Shown here: positions 41,069 to 49,925 of the stretch, piece by piece
How positions within the stretch are numbered: the stretch's first letter is position 1
How the letters are laid out: every line of letters starts with the position of its first letter
DNA from: Yinghuangia seranimata
Lineage (GTDB): Bacteria; Actinomycetota; Actinomycetes; Streptomycetales; Streptomycetaceae
Direction: 5' to 3'
NCBI RefSeq assembly: GCF_029953285.1
Contig: NZ_JASAOI010000065.1
Location: forward strand, 1-64,000
DNA: 64,000 bases
Made by a program: the position numbers and the translations under genes
The notes under the pieces: model-generated
What the model was told of the DNA's origin: nothing
What the model saw: only the letters and a program-made list of their open reading frames with translations
Database searches by the model: none

Positions 41069-41119
41069 CCCCCACCCCGCTCCCTCACATCAACTCACTT
41101 GTACAGAGAAGGACTTCGC

Positions 41120-42577
41120 GTGCGCACTGCGACCGACGACGCCACATCACCCGACCTCGGCGCGGACTTCCCACCCGGCTTCGTGTGGGGCGCGGCCACC
41201 GCCGCGTACCAGATCGAGGGCGCGGTCGCGGCGGACGGGCGTACCCCGTCGATCTGGGACACCTTCAGCCACACCCCCGGCCGGGTGCACGACGGCGACA
41301 CCGGGGACACGGCCGCCGACCACTACGCGCGCTACCGCGAAGACGTGGCGCTCATGGCCGGGTTGGGGCTGGGCGCGTACCGCTTCTCGGTGGCGTGGTC
41401 GCGGATCGTCCCGGCCGCCGACGGCCGGGTCGAGCCGCGCGGACTCGCGTTCTACGACCGGCTGGTGGACGCGCTGCTGGACGCCGGGGTCGCCCCCGCG
41501 CTCACCCTGTACCACTGGGACCTGCCGCAGTACCTCCAGGACGCGGGCGGCTGGACGAACCGCGACACCGCCACCCGGTTCGCCGACTACGCGCGCGTCG
41601 TCGGCGAGCGGCTCGGCGACCGGGTCCGGCTGTGGACGACGCTGAACGAGCCGTGGTGCGCGGCCTTCCTCGGCCACGCCTCCGGCGTCCACGCGCCCGG
41701 CGTCACCGACCCGGCCGCCGCGCTGACCGCGCACCACCACCTGCTGCTCGCGCACGGCGAGGCGGTCGCCGCGCTGCGCGCCGTGCTGCCCGCCGACCGG
41801 TCCGTGTCGCTGGTGCTCAACCCGGCCGCGGTGCGCGCGGCGTCCGCCGACCCGCTCGACACCGACGCGGCGCGGCGCGTGGACGGGCTGGCCAACCGGA
41901 TCTTCCTCGACCCCGTGCTGCGCGGCCGCTACCCCGAGGACGTGCTGCGGGACACGGCGTCCGTCACGGACTGGTCGTTCGTCCGGGACGGCGACCTCGC
42001 GGCGATCTCCCGCCCGATCGACGCGATGGGCGTCAACTACTACACGCCGACCGTGGTCGCGGGCGGTGCCGCGCCCGGCGAGGCGCGCAACGACGGGCAC
42101 GGCGCGAGCGCGTTCTCGCCGTGGCCGGCGTGCGAGGACGTGCGGTTCCTGCACGCGCCGGGTCCGCGCACCGCGATGGACTGGCCGGTCGACCCGGACG
42201 GCCTGTACGACGTGCTCATGCGGCTGCACGCCGAGGCGCCCGGCCTGCCGCTGATGGTGACCGAGAACGGCGCCGCGTACGAGGACGCGCCGGACCCGGA
42301 CGGCCGGGTCGCCGACCCGCGCCGGCAGGCGTACATCGCCGCCCACCTGGCCGCGGTCCGCCGCGCGATCGGCGCGGGCGCCGAGGTCCGGGGCTACTTC
42401 GTGTGGTCGCTGCTGGACAATTTCGAGTGGGCGTACGGCTACGCGAAGCGGTTCGGGATCGTGCGCGTGGACTTCGCCTCCGGGCGCCGTACGCTCAAGG
42501 ACAGCGCCCGCTGGTACGCATCGGTGATCGCCGCGCACCGCGGCCGCGACGGAATCGGGGAACCGCAACGTGACTGA
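41120..42577 (+). CDS. GH1 beta-glucosidase
   Basis: A 485-residue glycoside hydrolase family 1 enzyme. GTG 41120 has AAGGA 6 nt upstream; the longer TTG opening lacks one. Hallmarks: [20 protein letters not shown] (N-terminal signature), [10 protein letters not shown], acid/base Glu177 in [15 protein letters not shown], nucleophile Glu382 in [11 protein letters not shown], and [20 protein letters not shown] at the end. No signal peptide, so it acts in the cytoplasm, hydrolysing imported cellobiose or related beta-glucosides to glucose. This fits the operon: import by the three preceding proteins, cleavage here, control by the following LacI protein, whose gene overlaps this one by 8 bp. Confidence 0.96.
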   Translation: MRTATDDATSPDLGADFPPGFVWGAATAAYQIEGAVAADGRTPSIWDTFSHTPGRVHDGDTGDTAADHYARYREDVALMAGLGLGAYRFSVAWSRIVPAADGRVEPRGLAFYDRLVDALLDAGVAPALTLYHWDLPQYLQDAGGWTNRDTATRFADYARVVGERLGDRVRLWTTLNEPWCAAFLGHASGVHAPGVTDPAAALTAHHHLLLAHGEAVAALRAVLPADRSVSLVLNPAAVRAASADPLDTDAARRVDGLANRIFLDPVLRGRYPEDVLRDTASVTDWSFVRDGDLAAISRPIDAMGVNYYTPTVVAGGAAPGEARNDGHGASAFSPWPACEDVRFLHAPGPRTAMDWPVDPDGLYDVLMRLHAEAPGLPLMVTENGAAYEDAPDPDGRVADPRRQAYIAAHLAAVRRAIGAGAEVRGYFVWSLLDNFEWAYGYAKRFGIVRVDFASGRRTLKDSARWYASVIAAHRGRDGIGEPQRD

Positions 42578-43562
42578 CCAGCCGACCCTGGAGACGGTCG
42601 CCGCGGTCGCCGGGGTCTCACGCGCGACGGTGTCCCGGGTCATCAACAACTCGCCGAAGGTCAGCCCGCAGGTGCGGGAGGCGGTCGAGGCGGCGATCGC
42701 GAGCACCGGCTACGTGCCCAACCGGGCGGCGCGCACGTTGGTGACGCGCCGCACGGACTCGGTGGCGCTGGTGGTGCAGGAACCGGAGACGCACCTGTTC
42801 GGCGACCCGTACCTGACCGGGATCGTGCGGTCGGTGAGCGAGGAGCTGTCGGGCACGGACACGCAGCTGGTGCTGATGATGGTGCGCACGGACGCCGACC
42901 AGGAGCGCCTGGAGCGCTACCTGCGCGGCGGCCACGTGGACGGGGCGCTGCTGGTGTCGCTGCACGGCGACGCGACGCTGCCGCGCCGGCTGCTGGCGGC
43001 GGGCGTGCCGGTGGTGGTGGGCGGGCGGCCGCTGGGGGCGGACGAGGGGATCACGTACGTGGACGCCGACAACGTCGGCGGGGCCTCGCTGGCCACCCGC
43101 TACCTGCACGGTTCCGGGCGGCGGCGGGTCGCGTCGATCGCCGGGCCGCAGGACATGTGCGCGGGCGTCGACCGGCTGGCCGGCTACCTGGCGTCGGTCG
43201 AGGGTGAGCCGCTGGTCGCGCACGGTGACTTCACGCGGGAGTCGGGGGCGGCGGCGATGCGGGAGCTGTTGCGGGCCGCCCCGGATCTGGACGCGGTGTT
43301 CGCGGCGTCCGACCTGATGGCCGCGGCGGCGGTGGGGGTGCTGCGCGAGTCGGGGCGGCGGGTGCCGGACGACGTCGCGGTGGTCGGGTTCGACGACGTG
43401 GAGGCGGCGCTGTGGTCGGCGCCGCCGCTGACCACGGTGCACCAGCCGGTGCCGGAGCAGGGCCGGCGGATGACGCGGCTGCTGCTCGACCGGGTGCTGC
43501 AGGGGCTGCCGGCGGAGCCGGTGGTGCTTCCGACGCATCTGGTCCGGCGCGAGTCGGCGTAA
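42570..43562 (+). CDS. LacI family repressor (CebR/CelR-like)
   Basis: A 330-residue LacI-type regulator. Residues 5-55 are the HTH and hinge ([32 protein letters not shown]). The effector domain (about 62-330) includes [60 protein letters not shown] and [23 protein letters not shown] start overlapping the GH1 stop by 8 bp, so it is the last gene of the operon and translationally coupled. It probably binds the palindrome at 37863-37880 and is released by cellobiose or another beta-glucoside. In Streptomyces the homologous repressor is usually upstream and separate; here it is at the end. Confidence 0.94.
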   Translation: MTDQPTLETVAAVAGVSRATVSRVINNSPKVSPQVREAVEAAIASTGYVPNRAARTLVTRRTDSVALVVQEPETHLFGDPYLTGIVRSVSEELSGTDTQLVLMMVRTDADQERLERYLRGGHVDGALLVSLHGDATLPRRLLAAGVPVVVGGRPLGADEGITYVDADNVGGASLATRYLHGSGRRRVASIAGPQDMCAGVDRLAGYLASVEGEPLVAHGDFTRESGAAAMRELLRAAPDLDAVFAASDLMAAAAVGVLRESGRRVPDDVAVVGFDDVEAALWSAPPLTTVHQPVPEQGRRMTRLLLDRVLQGLPAEPVVLPTHLVRRESA

Positions 43563-43664
43563 TATTCACCTTTCTTCATGCGGACGGAGTGTTCGTCCGT
43601 TTTTGCACGGCTATGGCGGGGCCCGGTAGCCCTGCCAGGCCGTGGTGACGCGGATTGAAACGCT

Positions 43665-43680
43665 CTGCAAGTTCTTGCAG
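43665..43680 (+). promoter_or_regulatory. Palindromic operator upstream of the alpha-glucoside operon
   Basis: CTGCAAG-TT-CTTGCAG is a perfect 16-bp inverted repeat 148 bp before the binding-protein start, next to TTGAAA (43655-43660), a possible -35 box. TTGCAAG-type half-sites are in keeping with the maltose repressors of the LacI family in actinobacteria. Likely target of the regulator at 48903. Confidence 0.7.
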
Positions 43681-43827
43681 AAAGTCCGCGCAACATCTTC
43701 CATGCGTGCCGACGCGTGTGGTTGCATTCCTCTCCGGCGGTCAGGCAGGGCTCGGTCAGGTCGATGCCCTCCGGCCGTGTTGCTCCGCGCACCCCCCGCG
43801 CGCGGACGCCTTTCCCGAGGAGTGCAG

Positions 43828-45129
43828 ATGCGACGGAGCTTGTCCGCGGCCGTGGCCGCCGCGGCGCTCGCCCTGACGCTCACCGCGTGCGGTGACGACG
43901 GCGGCGACACCACTTCGACGACCCCGCAGGGCGCCGCCGCCCAGGACCCGGCGGCGGTCTCCGGCACGGTCACGTGGTGGGACACGTCCGACTCGACGAG
44001 CGAGGCTCCGGCGTACAAGGAGCTGATAGCGAAGTTCGAGGCGCAGTACCCCAAGATCAAGGTCAAGTACGAGAACATCCCGTTCGACGACGCGCGCGAC
44101 AAGTTCAAGACCGCCGCGCAGGGCAACAGCGGCGCGCCGGACGTGCTCCGCGCCGACGTCGGCTGGACCCCCTCGTTCGCCGAGCTCGGCTACCTCCAGC
44201 CGCTCGACGGCACCCCCGCGCTGAACGCCAAGGAGGACTTCCTCCCCGGCGGGTACGCGAGCACGCAGTACAAGGGCAAGACCTACGGCGCGCCGATGGT
44301 GACCGACGCGCTCGCGCTGCTCTACAACAAGGACCTGCTGGCCAAGGCCGGCGTGGCCAAGCCGCCGACCACCTGGGCCGAGGTCAAGGCCGCGGCGCTC
44401 GCGGTGAAGGAGAAGACCGGCGCGTCCGGCGTCTTCATGAAGGCCCAGGGCTACTACGCGCTGCCGCTGATCTACGGCGAGGGCGGTGACCTCGTCGACA
44501 TGAACGCCAAGAAGGTGACCGTCAACGACGACAAGGCCGTCGCGGGCGTCTCCATCGGCAAGGACCTGCTGGACTCGGGCGCGGCGGTCACCGACGTGAC
44601 CAAGGACGCCTACACGAACATGCAGAACCTGTTCAAGGACGGCAAGGTCGCGATGCTGATCAACGGGCCGTGGTCCGTCGCGGACGACCTGAAGGGCTCC
44701 GCGTTCTCGACCCCGGGCAACCTGGGCATCGCGCCGGTCCCGGCCGGCAGCTCCGGCAAGAACGGCTCGCCGACCGGCGGCCACAACCTCGTGGTCTACG
44801 CGGGCTCCAAGCACCTGGACGCGTCGTACCTGTTCGTCCAGTTCCTCACCAACGCCGAGAGCCAGGGCTACGCGGCGCAGAAGAACCACGTGCTGCCCAC
44901 CCGCGCGTCGGTCTACAGCCAGCCCGCGATCGCCGGCGACACGCAGATCACCCAGTTCCGCACGGTGCTGGACGCGTCCCGGCCGCGCATCGCCCTGCCC
45001 CAGGCCAGCGACCTGTTCGACCCGCTGGACGACAGCATGGAGAAGATCTACAGCGGCCAGGCCTCGGTGAAGTCGGGTCTCGACGACACCGCGAAGGCCG
45101 CCAAGAAGATCCTGCCCGGCTTCAACTAG
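43828..45129 (+). CDS. Alpha-glucoside ABC transporter substrate-binding lipoprotein (MalE-like)
   Basis: A 433-residue solute-binding lipoprotein from ATG 43828 (GAGGAG 5 nt upstream). Lipoprotein signal with LTLTAC before GDDGGDTTSTT. The mature protein resembles MalE: VTWWDTSDSTSEAPAYKELI, KFEAQYPKIKVKYENIPFDD, DVLRADVGWTPSFAELGYLQ, PMVTDALALLYNKDLLAKAG, VAMLINGPWSVADDL, TGGHNLVVYAGSKHLDASYL. Maltose, maltodextrins or trehalose are likely ligands, since a GH13 alpha-glucosidase follows the two permeases. A strong hairpin after the stop may keep this gene's mRNA level higher than that of the permeases. Confidence 0.93.
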   Translation: MRRSLSAAVAAAALALTLTACGDDGGDTTSTTPQGAAAQDPAAVSGTVTWWDTSDSTSEAPAYKELIAKFEAQYPKIKVKYENIPFDDARDKFKTAAQGNSGAPDVLRADVGWTPSFAELGYLQPLDGTPALNAKEDFLPGGYASTQYKGKTYGAPMVTDALALLYNKDLLAKAGVAKPPTTWAEVKAAALAVKEKTGASGVFMKAQGYYALPLIYGEGGDLVDMNAKKVTVNDDKAVAGVSIGKDLLDSGAAVTDVTKDAYTNMQNLFKDGKVAMLINGPWSVADDLKGSAFSTPGNLGIAPVPAGSSGKNGSPTGGHNLVVYAGSKHLDASYLFVQFLTNAESQGYAAQKNHVLPTRASVYSQPAIAGDTQITQFRTVLDASRPRIALPQASDLFDPLDDSMEKIYSGQASVKSGLDDTAKAAKKILPGFN

Positions 45130-45160
45130 CCCGCGGATCCCATCAGTTCGCAATTCCGCC

Positions 45161-45189
45161 GCCGGGCGGGGGCCAGGACCCCGCCCGGC
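45161..45189 (+). terminator. Attenuating hairpin between binding-protein and permease genes
   Basis: GCCGGGCGGGG and CCCCGCCCGGC form a perfect 11-bp stem with a 7-nt loop and no T run. It lies inside the operon, 32 nt after the binding-protein stop, where such hairpins usually stabilise the upstream mRNA. Confidence 0.7.
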
Positions 45190-45208
45190 ATGGCCCCGGC
45201 AGGACCCC

Positions 45209-46144
45209 ATGATTTCCAAGCTGCGCAGGTCGTACGACGAGCGCTGGTACGCGTGGGCGATGATCGCCCCCGTCGTGCTGGTGCTCGGCGTGATCGTCGT
45301 CTATCCGCTCGTGCAGGGCCTCTACTACTCGTTGACGGACATCAACGAGGCCAACATGGGGCGCACGATCGGCGTCAACCACATCCCGGCCAGCTTCACG
45401 TTCGTCGGCCTGGACAACTACATCGACGTCCTCAGCGGCGCGGACGGGGAGTTCTACGCCCGGCTGACGTGGACGCTGACGTGGACCGTCGCGTGCGTCG
45501 CCCTGCACTACTCGCTGGGCCTCGGCCTCGCGATGCTGCTCAACCGGCCGATGCGGATGTCGGGCCTGTACCGGGTGCTGCTCGTGGTGCCGTGGGCCGT
45601 GCCGGTGTTCGTGTCGGCGTTCGCGTGGCGGCTGATGCTCAACAAGGACAACGGCGTGATCAACGCGGTCCTCGAGGGCGTCGGCATCGGCGGCGTCGAC
45701 TGGCTGGGCCAGCCGACCACCGCCAAGCTCGCGGTGATCATGGTGAACGTGTGGGTCGGCGTGCCGTTCGTCATGGTGGCGCTGCTCGGCGGGCTCCAGG
45801 CGATCCCGAAGGAGCAGTACGAGGCGGCGGCGCTCGACGGCGCGACCGCCTGGCAGCGGTTCCGGCACGTGACCCTGCCGGGCCTGCGGCCGGTCAGCTC
45901 GACGGTCGTGCTGCTCGGCATCATCTGGACGTTCAACCAGTTCGGCGTCATCTACCTGGTGACCGAGGGCGGCCCGTTCGGGTCCAGCGAACTGCTGGTC
46001 ACCTACGCCTACAAGCTCGGGTTCGCGAACGTGCGCGACTACGCGATGGCCGCCACGTACGGAACGATCATCCTCTCCATGCTGCTGGTCATCGCGACCG
46101 CCTACCGACGCACGCTGGACCGCCGGCAGGAGGCCGCGGCATGA
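45209..46144 (+). CDS. Alpha-glucoside ABC transporter permease (MalF-like)
   Basis: A 311-residue permease with six membrane helices, the first at about 15-38 (WAMIAPVVLVLGVIVVYPLV). An extracytoplasmic segment with NHIPASFTFVGLDNYIDVLS follows, as in MalF proteins of Gram-positives. The EAA loop is AIPKEQYEAAALDGATAWQR followed by FRHVTLPGL. The segment FNQFGVIYLVTEGGPFGSSE is typical of maltose permeases. Its stop overlaps the next start by ATGA. Confidence 0.94.
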   Translation: MISKLRRSYDERWYAWAMIAPVVLVLGVIVVYPLVQGLYYSLTDINEANMGRTIGVNHIPASFTFVGLDNYIDVLSGADGEFYARLTWTLTWTVACVALHYSLGLGLAMLLNRPMRMSGLYRVLLVVPWAVPVFVSAFAWRLMLNKDNGVINAVLEGVGIGGVDWLGQPTTAKLAVIMVNVWVGVPFVMVALLGGLQAIPKEQYEAAALDGATAWQRFRHVTLPGLRPVSSTVVLLGIIWTFNQFGVIYLVTEGGPFGSSELLVTYAYKLGFANVRDYAMAATYGTIILSMLLVIATAYRRTLDRRQEAAA

Positions 46145-47055
46145 GCACCTTGACGCCTACGACCCGGGACACCGCCCCCGCAAACGCCGAAGCGGCCGCG
46201 CCGCGCGCGGCCGCCAAGCGCCCCAAGGCGTGGGGCCACCGCTCCCGCGGCGCGTCCATAGCCCTGCACGCGACGCTCATATGCGCGAGCCTCATCGCGG
46301 TCTTCCCCGTCGTGTGGGTCGCGCTGACGTCGCTCAAGCCGGACGACCACTGGCAGCGCACCGGCGACTTCAGCGGCCTGTCGCTCGACAACTACACCAA
46401 GGTGCTCGGCGACAGCTCGTTCACCACCTGGTTCCTCAACTCCGCCGTCGTGTCGGTCGGGACCACCGTCGTCGGCGTGTTCATCTCGGCGAGCGCCGGC
46501 TACGCGGTGTCCCGGCTGCGGTTCCCCGGCCACCGCGCGCTGATGTGGACCTTCCTGGTCACCCAGATGTTCCCGGTCGCGGTGCTCATCGTGCCCGTCT
46601 ACACGATCCTGACCAAGCTGCACATGACCAACACGTACGGCGCGCTGATCCTGGTGAACTGCACGGTGGCGGTGCCGTTCTGCGCATGGATGCTCAAGGG
46701 CTACTTCGACACGATCCCCAGGGAGATCGACGAGGCCGGGCGCGTCGACGGGCTCACCCCGTTCGGCACGTTCTGGCGGCTCGTCCTGCCGCTCGCCAAG
46801 CCCGGCCTGGCGGTCACCGGCTTCTACACGTTCCTGACCGCGTGGGCGGAGATCGCGTTCGCCCGCACGCTCATGTCCGACGACGCGCACTACACGCTGC
46901 CGGTCGGCATGGGCACGTGGATCGGCCAGTTCAAGAGCGAGTGGGGCATGATGACGGCCGCCTCGGTCCTGATCACGCTGCCCGCCGCCGCGCTGTTCTT
47001 CTTCGTCCAACGGCACCTGGTCTCCGGCCTGACCGCCGGCAGCACCAAGTCCTGA
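46141..47055 (+). CDS. Alpha-glucoside ABC transporter permease (MalG-like)
   Basis: A 304-residue permease. A 35-residue Ala/Lys-rich cytoplasmic start is followed by six helices, the first being ASIALHATLICASLIAVFPV. The loop after helix 1 (VALTSLKPDDHWQRTGDFSG) and the EAA loop (TIPREIDEAGRVDGLTPFGT then FWRLVLPLAKPGLA) are diagnostic of MalG. TLPVGMGTWIGQFKSEWGMM is also typical of maltose permeases. Forms the channel together with the preceding permease; the ATPase must be supplied from elsewhere in the genome. Confidence 0.94.
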   Translation: MSTLTPTTRDTAPANAEAAAPRAAAKRPKAWGHRSRGASIALHATLICASLIAVFPVVWVALTSLKPDDHWQRTGDFSGLSLDNYTKVLGDSSFTTWFLNSAVVSVGTTVVGVFISASAGYAVSRLRFPGHRALMWTFLVTQMFPVAVLIVPVYTILTKLHMTNTYGALILVNCTVAVPFCAWMLKGYFDTIPREIDEAGRVDGLTPFGTFWRLVLPLAKPGLAVTGFYTFLTAWAEIAFARTLMSDDAHYTLPVGMGTWIGQFKSEWGMMTAASVLITLPAAALFFFVQRHLVSGLTAGSTKS

Positions 47056-47080
47056 GCACGCCCCCGACCCGAGGAAGCAC

Positions 47081-48730
47081 ATGGAAGCCCCTCTGACGCT
47101 GCGTCAATCCCGGCACCTCGAAGCGGCCGAACGCACGGCCGACCGCTGGTGGCGCGACGCGGTCATCTACCAGGTCTACGTCCGCAGCTTCGCCGACGGC
47201 AACGGCGACGGCGTCGGCGACCTGCTCGGCATCCGGACCCGGCTGCCGTACCTGCACAGCCTCGGCGTCGACGCGCTGTGGATCACCCCGTTCTACGAGT
47301 CGCCGATGGCGGACGGCGGCTACGACGTGGCCGACTACCGCGCGGTGGACCCGTCGTTCGGCACGCTCGGCGACATCGACGCGCTCGTGCGCGAAGCCCA
47401 CGCGCTCGGCCTGCGGGTCATCGTCGACATCGTCCCGAACCACACCTCCGACCGGCACGCGTGGTTCCGCGAGGCGCTCGCCGCCGAGCCCGGCTCCGCC
47501 GCCCGCGACCGCTACATGTTCCGCCCCGGCCGCGGCACCGACGGCGAACTCCCGCCCAACGACTGGGAGTCCGTGTTCGGCGGTGCCGCGTGGACGCGCG
47601 AGCGCCCCGACTCCGGCGAGTGGTACCTGCACCTGTTCGCGCCCGAACAGCCGGACCTGAACTGGCACAACGCCGAGGTGCGCGCCGAGTTCCTGGACAT
47701 CCTCACGTTCTGGCTGCGGCTCGGCGTCGACGGCTTCCGCGTCGACGTCGCGCACGGCATGTTCAAGGACCCCGCGCTCGCCGACATCGGCCGCAGTGGG
47801 CAGATCGCGCTGCTCGGCAGCGAGGCGCTCCCCTACTTCGACCGCGACGAGGTGCACGAGGTCTACCGCGAATGGCGGGCGCTGCTCGACTCGTTCGACG
47901 GCGACCGCATCGGCGTCGCCGAGGCGTGGGTGCCGTCGGCGGAGCGGCTCGCCCGCTACCTGCGCGGCGACGAGCTGCACCAGGCGTTCAACTTCCACTA
48001 CCTGAGCGCCGACTTCGAGGCCGGCGCGCTGCGCGAGGTCGTCGACGCCACCGTCGCAGGACTCGCGCCGGTGGACGCCCCGGCCACGTGGGTGCTGTCG
48101 AACCACGACGTCACCCGGCACGTGACCCGGTACGGCGGCGGCGCGCTCGGCCTGGCCCGGGCCCGTGCGGCGGCGCTGCTGATGCTGGCGCTGCCCGGGT
48201 CGGCGTACATCTACCAGGGCGACGAACTCGGCCTGCCCGAGGTGACCGACCTGCCCGACGAGGTGCTCCAGGACCCGCAGTGGGAGCGGTCCGGGCACAC
48301 GGAGCGCGGCCGCGACGGCTGCCGCGTGCCGATCCCGTGGGGCGGGCAGGAGCCGCCGTTCGGGTTCGGGGCGCCGGGCTCGAGCGACACGTGGCTGCCG
48401 ATGCCGGCCTCGTGGCGCGACCTGACCGTCGAGGCGCAGGCCGGCGACCCCGACTCGACGCTGTCGCTGTACCGGCGCGCGCTGCGGCTGCGGCGCGAGC
48501 TGGCGGCGCTCGGCGACCGGACGACGCTGCGCTGGCTCGACGCGCCCGAGGGCTGCCTGGTCTTCGCGCGCGGCACCGGGTTCGTGTGCGCGGTCAACAC
48601 CTCGGACGCCGCGGTGCGGCTTCCGGCGTACGGCGACGTGCTGCTGGCGAGCGGGCCCGTCGACGTCGAGGACGGCGCCCTGGTGCTGGCCGCGGCGACG
48701 GCCGTGTGGTGCTCGGTACCGCACCCGTAA
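47081..48730 (+). CDS. GH13 alpha-glucosidase
   Basis: A 549-residue glycoside hydrolase family 13 enzyme. It shows WWRDAVIYQVYVRSFADGNG, GYDVADYRAVDPSFGTLGDI, IVDIVPNHTSDRHAWF, then catalytic Asp222 in GVDGFRVDVAHG, Glu281 in RIGVAEAWVPSAE and Asp343 in LSNHDVTRHVTRYGGG. The pattern fits the oligo-1,6-glucosidase/alpha-glucosidase branch used by actinomycetes for maltose and related sugars. No signal peptide, so it acts on imported oligosaccharides in the cytoplasm. 25 bp after the permease stop with GAGGAAG before ATG. It completes the operon: import, then cleavage to glucose. Confidence 0.95.
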   Translation: MEAPLTLRQSRHLEAAERTADRWWRDAVIYQVYVRSFADGNGDGVGDLLGIRTRLPYLHSLGVDALWITPFYESPMADGGYDVADYRAVDPSFGTLGDIDALVREAHALGLRVIVDIVPNHTSDRHAWFREALAAEPGSAARDRYMFRPGRGTDGELPPNDWESVFGGAAWTRERPDSGEWYLHLFAPEQPDLNWHNAEVRAEFLDILTFWLRLGVDGFRVDVAHGMFKDPALADIGRSGQIALLGSEALPYFDRDEVHEVYREWRALLDSFDGDRIGVAEAWVPSAERLARYLRGDELHQAFNFHYLSADFEAGALREVVDATVAGLAPVDAPATWVLSNHDVTRHVTRYGGGALGLARARAAALLMLALPGSAYIYQGDELGLPEVTDLPDEVLQDPQWERSGHTERGRDGCRVPIPWGGQEPPFGFGAPGSSDTWLPMPASWRDLTVEAQAGDPDSTLSLYRRALRLRRELAALGDRTTLRWLDAPEGCLVFARGTGFVCAVNTSDAAVRLPAYGDVLLASGPVDVEDGALVLAAATAVWCSVPHP

Positions 48731-48799
48731 GCACCTACAGGCACTCCTAGGCGAGACTGTCTGACCTGACGTCACTGCCCGTACCGCTCAACCCCGTTG

Positions 48800-48843
48800 G
48801 GCCGGGCGGCCGGAAATCCGCCGGAAATCCGCGCCGCCCGGCC
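48800..48843 (+). terminator. Probable terminator after the GH13 gene
   Basis: GGCCGGGCGGC and GCCGCCCGGCC form an 11-bp stem. The 22-nt loop itself contains the repeated motif CGGAAATCCGC twice. It separates the operon from the LacI gene, which has its own promoter. Confidence 0.65.
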
Positions 48844-48888
48844 TTGCCTTCGAGGACCGCATCATGCCCAGCGCCGCCCGGCCTCCAC

Positions 48889-48894
48889 TACAGT
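48889..48894 (+). promoter_or_regulatory. -10 box of the second LacI gene (leaderless)
   Basis: TACAGT ends 8 nt before ATG 48903 and no ribosome binding site is seen, so this repressor is transcribed independently of the alpha-glucoside operon. Confidence 0.6.
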
Positions 48895-48902
48895 CTTCAC
48901 CC

Positions 48903-49925
48903 ATGACCGCACGCCTCTCCGACATCGCCACTCATGCCGGTGTGAGCGAGGCGACGGTCAGCCGGGTGCTCAACGGCAAGCCCGGGGTCTCCGCCGCGAC
49001 CCGGCAGTCGGTGCTGGCCGCGCTGGACCTGCTCGGGTACGAGCGGCCCACCCGGCTGCGGCGGCGCAGCGCCGGGCTGGTCGGGCTCATCACGCCCGAG
49101 CTGGACAACCCGATCTTCCCCGCCTTCGCGCAGGTCATCGAGCGGTCGCTGACGCAGCGCGAGTTCACCGCGGTGCTGTGCACGCAGACCCCCGGCGGCA
49201 CCACCGAGGACGACTTCACCGACCTGCTGCTCGAGCGCGGCGTGGTCGGCATCATCTATGTCTCCGGCATGCACGCCGACACCACCGCGGGCGTCGAGCG
49301 GTACGCCAAGGTCACCGGGCAGGGCGTGCCGGCGGTCATGATCAACGGCTACGCGGAAGGCGTCGACGCACCGTTCATCTCCTGCGACGACCGGCTGGCG
49401 ATGCGCCTGGCGGTGTCCCACCTGGTCGAGCTGGGGCACCAGCGCATCGGCCTGCTGTCGGGGCCGCGGCGCTTCACGCCGGTCATCCGCAAGATCGAGG
49501 GCTTCACGCGCGCGATGGCCGACCTCGCCGGTGTCGGCGAGTCGGAACTGCTCGTCGAGAACACGCTGTTCTCCTTCGAGGGCGGCGCGGCCGCGGCCCG
49601 CTCGCTGCTCGACCGCGGCGCCACGGCGCTGGTCTGCGGCAGCGACCTGATGGCGCTCGGCGCGATGGACGCGGCGCGCGAGCGCGGGCTGGCCGTTCCG
49701 CACGACCTCTCCGTCGTGGGCTTCGACGACTCGCCGCTGATGGCGTACACCTGCCCGCCGCTGACCACGATCCGGCAGCCGGTCCGCGACATGGGCCTCG
49801 CCGCGGTGCGGGCGCTCCTCGACGAGCTGAACGGCATACCGGCGCCGCGCTCCGAGTTCGTCTACCGCCCCGAGCTGGTCGTGCGCGGTTCGACGGGCGC
49901 GGTGCCGAGGCCCGCGGCCGGCTGA
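48903..49925 (+). CDS. LacI family repressor (MalR-like)
   Basis: A 340-residue LacI-type regulator from ATG 48903 behind a -10 box; the longer opening would begin upstream of the promoter. HTH and hinge: LSDIATHAGVSEATVSRVLN, GYERPTRLRRRS (the hinge has Arg-rich RLRRRS). Effector domain: GLVGLITPELDNPIFPAFAQ, DLLLERGVVGIIYVSGMHAD, FISCDDRLAMRLAVSHLVEL, GHQRIGLLSGPRRFTPVIRK, VVGFDDSPLMAYTCPPLTTI. The wording around the ligand pocket resembles Streptomyces maltose/alpha-glucoside repressors. Expected target is the palindrome at 43665-43680. Its last 64 bp overlap the end of the convergent acyltransferase gene. Confidence 0.94.
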   Translation: MTARLSDIATHAGVSEATVSRVLNGKPGVSAATRQSVLAALDLLGYERPTRLRRRSAGLVGLITPELDNPIFPAFAQVIERSLTQREFTAVLCTQTPGGTTEDDFTDLLLERGVVGIIYVSGMHADTTAGVERYAKVTGQGVPAVMINGYAEGVDAPFISCDDRLAMRLAVSHLVELGHQRIGLLSGPRRFTPVIRKIEGFTRAMADLAGVGESELLVENTLFSFEGGAAAARSLLDRGATALVCGSDLMALGAMDAARERGLAVPHDLSVVGFDDSPLMAYTCPPLTTIRQPVRDMGLAAVRALLDELNGIPAPRSEFVYRPELVVRGSTGAVPRPAAG

